From contig JBGPFS010000027.1 of NCBI GenBank assembly GCA_041483455.1, positions 1 through 17,548 of the forward strand: DNA of 17,548 bases. The letters are read 5' to 3'. Below are positions 12,681 through 17,548 of this stretch, in pieces. The notes beneath the pieces were generated by a model that was given only the letters and a program-made list of their open reading frames with translations, was not told the DNA's origin and did not search any database. Source of the stretch: JBGPFS01 sp041483455 (GTDB taxonomy: Bacteria; Chloroflexota; Limnocylindria; Limnocylindrales; CSP1-4). Numbering within the stretch: the stretch's first letter is position 1; each line of letters starts with the position of its first letter. The position numbers were made by a program, and so were the translations under genes.

Positions 12681-13916
12681 TCAGCTCACCGAGGCGCCGA
12701 TGACCCGCCCGACGACGAACGTGACCGCCGCGGCCGCCGCCCCGATCGCGACCTGGCGGAAGCCCGACAGGAGAGCGCTCCGCCCGGTCAGCAGGCTCAC
12801 CCCGACCCCGACGGTGAACATCGCCGCGAAGCTGATCGTCAGGCTCGCGACGAACGCGCTTCCGCCGACCAGGAGCGTGTACGGAACGACCGGCACGATC
12901 GCGCCGACCGCGAAGGCGAGGAACGACCCCCCGGCGGCCCGCCACGGGGAGCCCAGCTCGTCAGGATCGAGGCCGAGCTCCTCGCGGATGAGCGTGTCCA
13001 GGGCATGCTCCGGATCGCGGAAGAGTCGCGCCGCGAAGGCGGCCGCTTCTTCGGCAGTGAAGCCCTTGGCCCGGTAGATCGCGGCCAGCTCGCGCTCCTC
13101 CTCCTCGGGCATCGCGCTCAGCTCGGCCCGCTCGAGGGCGATCTGGCGCTCGTAGAGCTCGCGCTGACTCTGCATCGAGATGTACTCGCCGGCCGCCATC
13201 GAGAAGGCGCCGGCCAGCACGCCGGCGATCCCGGCAAGAAGGATGAACTTCGGGTCCGGCGATGCCCCGGCCACGCCCATCACCAGCGAGGTGTTGCTGA
13301 CCAGGCCGTCGGAGACGCCGAAGATCACCGCTCGGAGCGTGCCCGACTGGCCGGCCCGATGCCAGCGCTCGTTCCGTCCGATCTCGTGCTCCGGCCGGCC
13401 GACGTGGGCGGCTCGCATCCCGGCGGCGAGTTCATCGGCCTCGCCCGGGCCGCCGGACCCGGCTGGCGCGACGGTCGCGGCGGTCGCGTCCGGGTCGGCG
13501 GGCGCGACCGCCGCCCACGGACTCACCCGGTCGTCCAGCCGGCGCCAGATCTCGGCGTGTTCGCGTTCGTCGGCCGCGATGGCGTCGACCTCGGGCGACG
13601 ACTGCTCGGCGTAGATCCCCTCCTCGTCGCCCTCGAGCGCCTGGACGAGGTCGGAGACCGCCCGGGTCCCCAGGAGCCGGGCCAGCGCGACGATCGCCCG
13701 GACCCGAAGCCGGGCCCCCGACGGAGGCGGCACGTCGATCCCCTGCTCGCGGAGCTTGCCGGCCCAGACCTCCGCGTGGCGGCGCTCGTTCCCCGCGATC
13801 ATCCTGAAGGCGCTGGCGCGCTGGGGATCCTTCTCGAGCGCCGCGAGCGCGTCGTACAGGACGATCGCGTCGCGCTCGAGCTTGAGGTTCTCCAGGCTGG
13901 TTGCGGCGTCGGTCAC
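12681..13916 (-). CDS. Ferritin-like domain fused to VIT1/CCC1 membrane domain (MbfA-like)
   Basis: A 411-residue membrane protein. The N-terminal 130 residues are a ferritin-like/rubrerythrin diiron domain with Glu14, an ExxH pair at Glu44/His47 (NERRHAE), Glu98, and a second ExxH at Glu117/His120 (DEREHAE). An Ala/Pro/Gly linker of about 50 residues leads to a VIT1/CCC1 domain (from about 188) with FGVSDGLVSNTSLVMGVAGA, the FSMAAGEYISMQSQRELYERQI signature, a cytosolic helical insert rich in Glu, and further helices at the C-terminus. Such fusions (MbfA) export iron from the cytoplasm and protect against iron and peroxide stress. The start is GTG 13916, with GGAGAG about 8 nt upstream. Metal specificity (Fe or Mn) is not proven by sequence. 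Confidence 0.9.
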   Translation of the reverse strand: MTDAATSLENLKLERDAIVLYDALAALEKDPQRASAFRMIAGNERRHAEVWAGKLREQGIDVPPPSGARLRVRAIVALARLLGTRAVSDLVQALEGDEEGIYAEQSSPEVDAIAADEREHAEIWRRLDDRVSPWAAVAPADPDATAATVAPAGSGGPGEADELAAGMRAAHVGRPEHEIGRNERWHRAGQSGTLRAVIFGVSDGLVSNTSLVMGVAGASPDPKFILLAGIAGVLAGAFSMAAGEYISMQSQRELYERQIALERAELSAMPEEEERELAAIYRAKGFTAEEAAAFAARLFRDPEHALDTLIREELGLDPDELGSPWRAAGGSFLAFAVGAIVPVVPYTLLVGGSAFVASLTISFAAMFTVGVGVSLLTGRSALLSGFRQVAIGAAAAAVTFVVGRVIGASVS

Positions 13917-13994
13917 GGGCGGTGGCTCTCCGGGCTGGGATGTCGGTCCGCCGGTTCGAGCGTCCGGGCGCGCGGCGGTCGTCGGGGCGGGCCC

Positions 13995-14000
13995 ATCGTA
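13995..14000 (-). promoter_or_regulatory. Candidate -10 box (TACGAT) for the MbfA-like operon
   Basis: TACGAT on the minus strand fits TAnnnT and lies 78 nt upstream of the GTG start, so this transcript would have a leader, consistent with its GGAGAG site. It faces the plus-strand box at 14015 with 14 bp between them. I see no obvious iron-regulator box. Confidence 0.3.
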
Positions 14001-14014
14001 GCGCGGCGTCGCCG

Positions 14015-14020
14015 TAGACT
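14015..14020 (+). promoter_or_regulatory. -10 box (TAGACT) for leaderless transcript of the OCD-family gene
   Basis: TAGACT ends 6 nt before GTG 14027. The intervening GGAGCC lies too close to the start to act as a normal ribosome binding site. Position and sequence match the other leaderless-type boxes in this window. Confidence 0.45.
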
Positions 14021-14026
14021 GGAGCC

Positions 14027-15022
14027 GTGCTGAGACCGACGATCCTCTACCTGACCGCCGCCGACGTCCGGGCCGCGATGCCGCCGCTGGCCGAGCGGCT
14101 CCGACTGGCCGAGCGGACGATGGTCGCGCTGGGAGGCGAAGCCGAGCTGCCGCCCAAGATCGGCGTCCACCCGCGGGCCCACGATTCATTCGGCCATGCC
14201 ATGCCGGCTCACCTGCGCGGCCGCCGGCCCGACGGCGCGGACGACCTGGTCGGGCTCAAGTGGGTGGTCGGCTACCCCGGCAACAGCGCGAACCACCTGC
14301 CCACGATCTTCGCCACGGTGATCGTGAACGATCCGACGACCGGGATCCCGACGGCCATCCTCGACGGCGGTCCGATCACGGCCGAGCGGACGGCGGCGAT
14401 CTCGGGCGTCGTGATCGGCCGGTTCGCTCCGAGGGTCAGCGGCCGGGCGATCCGGGCCGGGCTCATCGGCGCCGGGGTCCAGGGCCACAGCCACGTCCCG
14501 GTCCTGGGACATCTCCTGCCGGGGGTCGACCTGGCGATCTACGATCGGTCGGACGCCCGGGCGGAGGAGCTCGCGGCATATGCCCGTGGCGTGGAGGGGA
14601 TCGGCCGTGCCCGGGCGGTCGCCGATTCGCAGAGCGCGGCCCGTGACGCGGACGTGGTCGTGACCGCAGCCGCGTTCGGGCCGGTCCGCCAAGTGATGAC
14701 CGACGACTGGCTCGCCCCGGACGCGCTCGTCGTGGCCGTCGACTACGCGACCTACGTCAACGCCGAGGTCGCCCGCGAGGCGGGCCTCTTCCTCGTCGAC
14801 GAGCGTGAGCAGTTCCTGGCCAACCGGGCCGCCGGGCTCTTCGAAGGGTATCCGGACCCGGCCACGACCTTCGGCGAGGCCATCGTGGACGCGGTCGAGC
14901 GACCGGCCGCGGGGCGCGTCGTGGCCACCCATCTCGGGGTCGGCCTGGCCGACCTCATCTTCGCCGACGCGATCATCCGCGCGGCCGAGGCGGCTGGTCT
15001 CGGGCACGAGCTGCCCCGCTAG
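14027..15022 (+). CDS. Ornithine cyclodeaminase / mu-crystallin family NAD(P)-dependent enzyme
   Basis: A 331-residue cytosolic protein with the OCD/mu-crystallin two-domain layout. The substrate part has LPPKIGVHPR (41-50), HAMPA (57-61), LVGLKWVVGYPGN (74-86) with Lys78, and AERTAA (119-124). The Rossmann domain has GLIGAGVQGHSH (145-156), then DADVVVTAAAF, and DALVVAVDYATYVNAEV (232-248) with Asp239 near the position of the catalytic Asp of ornithine cyclodeaminase. GVQGHSH differs from the usual GxGxQA. The family includes ornithine cyclodeaminase, alanine dehydrogenase, ketimine reductases and opine-type synthases, and substrate cannot be assigned. The gene is divergent from the MbfA-like operon, and no amino-acid pathway neighbours point to a role. 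Confidence 0.85.
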   Translation: MLRPTILYLTAADVRAAMPPLAERLRLAERTMVALGGEAELPPKIGVHPRAHDSFGHAMPAHLRGRRPDGADDLVGLKWVVGYPGNSANHLPTIFATVIVNDPTTGIPTAILDGGPITAERTAAISGVVIGRFAPRVSGRAIRAGLIGAGVQGHSHVPVLGHLLPGVDLAIYDRSDARAEELAAYARGVEGIGRARAVADSQSAARDADVVVTAAAFGPVRQVMTDDWLAPDALVVAVDYATYVNAEVAREAGLFLVDEREQFLANRAAGLFEGYPDPATTFGEAIVDAVERPAAGRVVATHLGVGLADLIFADAIIRAAEAAGLGHELPR

Positions 15023-15150
15023 CCGGCCAGGACGGCGCGTCCGCACGGGGTGGGCGAGGCGATCCCCAGTGCCCTGGAGGTCCGGACCGCGACCCGCGCC
15101 GCCTGACCGATCGCGCCCTGCGCGCCGGCCGAGCGGCGGGCCGCGCGGCT

Positions 15151-15187
15151 CGCCAGACTGATGGACCTCCGGCGCCGGGGTCTGGCG
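15151..15187 (+). other. Hairpin upstream of the penicillin-acylase-type gene
   Basis: CGCCAGAC (15151-15158) pairs perfectly with GTCTGGCG (15180-15187), and the loop contains its own palindrome CCGGCGCCGG (15169-15178). It lies 28 nt before GTG 15215. It overlaps an alternative in-frame ATG (15161), so it may act as leader structure or as a terminator for the upstream gene. Apart from this and a small GGACG/CGTCC stem at 15030-15042, I see nothing in the 192-bp gap. Confidence 0.35.
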
Positions 15188-15214
15188 TCGATCGCTCTCG
15201 GGAGGCCTTCACGC

Positions 15215-17548
15215 GTGCGCATCATCCGCCGGCTCCTCGGGATCCTGCTCGTCGTCGTCCTGGCCCTGGTCCTGGCGGTCGGCGGCCTGCTGGGCGTGGT
15301 GACGGGGCAGGCCCTGCCCCATGTCGCAGGCGACCTCCAGCTTCCGGGGCTCGACGGTGAGGTCCGGGTGAGCCGCGACGTGAACGGGATCGCCCAGATC
15401 GTGGCCGGCTCCCCGCACGACCTGTTCATGGCCCAGGGCTATGTGCATGCCCAGGACCGCTTCTGGCAGATGGAGGTCTGGCGCCATATCGGCGCTGGGC
15501 GGCTATCCGAGCTGTTCGGGCCGAGCACCCTCGCCACCGACCGCTTCATCCGGACGATGGACTTCAGGGGGGCCGCTCAGCGCGACATCGACGCGCTGTC
15601 CCAGGCGGCCCGCGACGCGCTCCAGGCCTACGCCGACGGGGTCAACGGCTGGCTGGCCGCGAACGTCGGCCACCTCGGTCTCCCGTTCATCATCACCGGC
15701 CTGGAGGCCGGACTCGGCGGGGGGATGGGCGGCTACCGGCCCGAACCGTGGACCCCCCTCGACTCGGCGACATGGGCGAAGGTCCAGGCCTGGCAGCTCG
15801 GCGGCAACTTCGACAGCGAGGTCTTTCGGATCCTCGCGGATGCCCAGCTGGGCGACCCCGCCCGGACCGACGAGCTTTTCCCGGCCTACCGAGCGGACCG
15901 GCCGGTGATCGTGCCGAGCGGGCTGCCTGGCTCGGGCGGGGCAGGCGCGACCGGCACGACCGGCGCGACGGTCTCCGGCGGCGCCGTCGGATCGACGTCC
16001 ACGGCGGCCGCCACCGCCACCGCCAAGAGGACCGGCGCGATCGCGCCACGCTACAGCGCGGCCGAGCTCGTCGGGCTGCGCTCGATCGCGGACGTCTCGG
16101 CGACGATCGGCCGCCTGACCGGCCTGGATCGCGGCGTCGGTCTGGCCGGCGACCGTGGGATCGGCTCGAACGACTGGGTCGTGGCGGCCTCGAAGAGCGC
16201 CACCGGGCGCCCGCTCCTGGCCAACGACCCGCACCTCGGCATCTCGATGCCCTCGGTCTGGTACATGAACGGTCTGCATTGCGCGGTCGTCTCGGCCCAC
16301 TGCCCGTACGACGTCGCCGGCGTTTCGTTCCCCGGCGACCCGTTCGTCATCCTCGGCCACAACGCCCGGATCGCCTGGGGCGTCACGAACATCGGGCCGG
16401 ATGTCGAGGACCTGTTCGTCGAGAAGGCCGACCCGAAGGACCCGACCCACTACCTCTTCCGGGACCAGAGCCTGCCGTTCACGACACGGACCGAGACGAT
16501 CAAGGTCGCGGGCGGAGATCCGGTCACGCTGATCGTCCGGGCGACCGGCCACGGCCCCGTCCTCAACGACGTGAGCGACGCGCTCAGGACCCTGCCCGAC
16601 CTCTACGCGCTCCGCTGGACCGCGACCGCGGAACCGGACCATACGCTCGAGGCGTTCATGGGCCTGGACGCCGCCGGCGACTTCGCGGCGTTCCGGAAGG
16701 CCCTGTCGGTCTACGGCGCCCCCGCCCAGAACTTCGTGTACGCCGACGTCGACGGCCACATCGGCTACCAGGCTCCGGGCTACATCCCGGTCCGGGCGGA
16801 CAAGGCCGACCTGGGCGACCGGCCGGTCCCCGGCTGGGACGGCAGGCACGAGTGGATCGGCCGGATCCCGTTCGACGACCTGCCCCGGATCGAGGATCCG
16901 GCGGACGGCTTCATCGTCACGGCCAACAACGCGCTGGTCGATGCGAAGTACCCGTATCTCGTGGGGCGGGAGTGGGACCCGGGCTACCGGGCCGCCCGGA
17001 TCCGGCAGCTCCTCGAGGCGGCGGCGAAGACCGGCGGCGGCGTGACCGTCGACGAGATGGCCGCCATCCAGACGGACACCCGGGTCCTCCGGGCCGACCT
17101 GGTCATCCCCGCCCTCGAGCGGATCGAGCCACGGACCGCGGATGGTCGGCGCGTGCTCGACCTGGTCCGGGCCTGGGACCGCGAGTGCGGCGTGGACAGC
17201 TCCGGCTGCGCCGCCTACATGACCTTCGAGGAGGAGCTGCTCCGGCTCGTCTTCGACGACGATCTCGGGCCGATCGCCCGCGACTACGTGGGCCAGACCT
17301 TCAGCTGGGAGGCGCTCATCGCGCTCCTCGCCAAACCGAACGACCGGTTCTGGGACCGGACGGAGACGACCGACCGGGTCGAGACCGCTCGGGACATCCT
17401 GCCCGAGGCGCTCGACGCCGCCGGCGCGCGGCTCCGGGAGGCGCTCGGAACCGAGACCGGTTGGGCCTGGGGCCGGCTCCATACCGCCACGTTCCGCGAG
17501 GCGACCCTGGGCGAGAGCGGGATCGGTCCGCTCGAGTGGTACTTCGAC
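15215..17548 (+). CDS. Penicillin-acylase-type Ntn hydrolase, 3' end cut by window
   Basis: 778 codons are visible and the frame is open at the window end. Residues 2-31 are a basic start plus a long hydrophobic helix (signal anchor or uncleaved signal), so the enzyme acts at or outside the membrane. The alpha-chain shows GYVHAQDRFWQME and GRLSELFG. The autocatalytic site is GIGSNDW, with predicted cleavage before Ser318, the N-terminal nucleophile. It is followed by the oxyanion-region ANDPHL, GVSFPGDPFVILGHN and VTANNALVD (Asn571/572). The spacer before the cleavage site has an Ala/Gly/Thr/Ser-rich stretch (about 239-270). GTG 15215 is chosen for GGGAGG 9 nt upstream; ATG 15161 is in frame but adds a non-signal-like 18 residues. 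Members cleave amides such as penicillins, acyl-homoserine lactones or aculeacins; the substrate here is unknown. Confidence 0.92.
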   Translation, partial: MRIIRRLLGILLVVVLALVLAVGGLLGVVTGQALPHVAGDLQLPGLDGEVRVSRDVNGIAQIVAGSPHDLFMAQGYVHAQDRFWQMEVWRHIGAGRLSELFGPSTLATDRFIRTMDFRGAAQRDIDALSQAARDALQAYADGVNGWLAANVGHLGLPFIITGLEAGLGGGMGGYRPEPWTPLDSATWAKVQAWQLGGNFDSEVFRILADAQLGDPARTDELFPAYRADRPVIVPSGLPGSGGAGATGTTGATVSGGAVGSTSTAAATATAKRTGAIAPRYSAAELVGLRSIADVSATIGRLTGLDRGVGLAGDRGIGSNDWVVAASKSATGRPLLANDPHLGISMPSVWYMNGLHCAVVSAHCPYDVAGVSFPGDPFVILGHNARIAWGVTNIGPDVEDLFVEKADPKDPTHYLFRDQSLPFTTRTETIKVAGGDPVTLIVRATGHGPVLNDVSDALRTLPDLYALRWTATAEPDHTLEAFMGLDAAGDFAAFRKALSVYGAPAQNFVYADVDGHIGYQAPGYIPVRADKADLGDRPVPGWDGRHEWIGRIPFDDLPRIEDPADGFIVTANNALVDAKYPYLVGREWDPGYRAARIRQLLEAAAKTGGGVTVDEMAAIQTDTRVLRADLVIPALERIEPRTADGRRVLDLVRAWDRECGVDSSGCAAYMTFEEELLRLVFDDDLGPIARDYVGQTFSWEALIALLAKPNDRFWDRTETTDRVETARDILPEALDAAGARLREALGTETGWAWGRLHTATFREATLGESGIGPLEWYFD

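Noticed and set aside
15161..15214. Upstream in-frame ATG for the acylase
   Set aside because: It would place 18 Arg-rich residues before the signal-like helix, while GTG 15215 has GGGAGG at good spacing. It is kept only as an alternative.
1..17548. Defence island, mobile element, tRNA or rRNA
   Set aside because: I saw no transposase, integrase, nuclease-helicase defence pair, terminal inverted repeats, tRNA cloverleaf or rRNA sequence. Gene content and composition look chromosomal and uniform.

Overview
This is a very GC-rich, densely coded bacterial window with about 16 genes. GTG starts are common and intergenic gaps are short. The gene content best fits Chloroflexota or a related high-GC lineage (inference). 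The signs are an ATP-type PEP carboxykinase rather than the GTP type usual in Actinobacteria, an LDH-like malate dehydrogenase, menaquinone biosynthesis, and several genes whose start lies 6-9 nt after a TAnnnT box, as in leaderless transcripts. No rRNA, tRNA, CRISPR array, transposase or prophage is visible.

Layout. 1-788 (-): an Lgt-like membrane protein cut by the window edge and lacking the key Lgt arginine motif. 922-3476 (-): pckA then mdh, a two-gene unit around oxaloacetate. 3477-3818: long intergenic region. 3819-4124 (+): small KOW/SH3-like protein. 4154-6847 (-): cystathionine beta-synthase followed by a Cys/Met-metabolism PLP enzyme, i.e. probable reverse transsulfuration. 6960-8749 (-): lgt followed by a PlsC-type acyltransferase, coupled by a GTGA overlap. 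8908-9198 (+): small one-helix membrane protein that shares a CTAG double stop with the next gene. 9195-11994 (-): a tightly packed operon of Lrp/AsnC regulator, ECF sigma factor, RskA-like zinc anti-sigma factor and menG/ubiE methyltransferase. 12156-12290 (+): a 44-residue membrane peptide with a strong promoter and structured leader, divergent from the AsnC operon. 12322-13916 (-): ferritin-like/VIT1 (MbfA-like) membrane protein and a small membrane partner. 14027-15022 (+): ornithine cyclodeaminase/mu-crystallin family enzyme. 15215-end (+): penicillin-acylase-type Ntn hydrolase, cut by the window end.

How the parts may work together: most genes are core metabolism and envelope maintenance (lipoprotein and phospholipid acylation, membrane iron handling, quinone methylation). 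The most unusual piece is the regulatory block at about 9.2-12.36 kb. There an AsnC-type regulator heads an operon that couples an ECF sigma/anti-sigma pair to the last step of menaquinone synthesis. It faces a tiny membrane-protein gene across an AT-richer control region with a palindrome and 32-bp-spaced direct repeats. I found no defence island or obvious new mobile system. The candidates for novelty are this block, the degenerate Lgt paralogue and several small uncharacterised membrane proteins.
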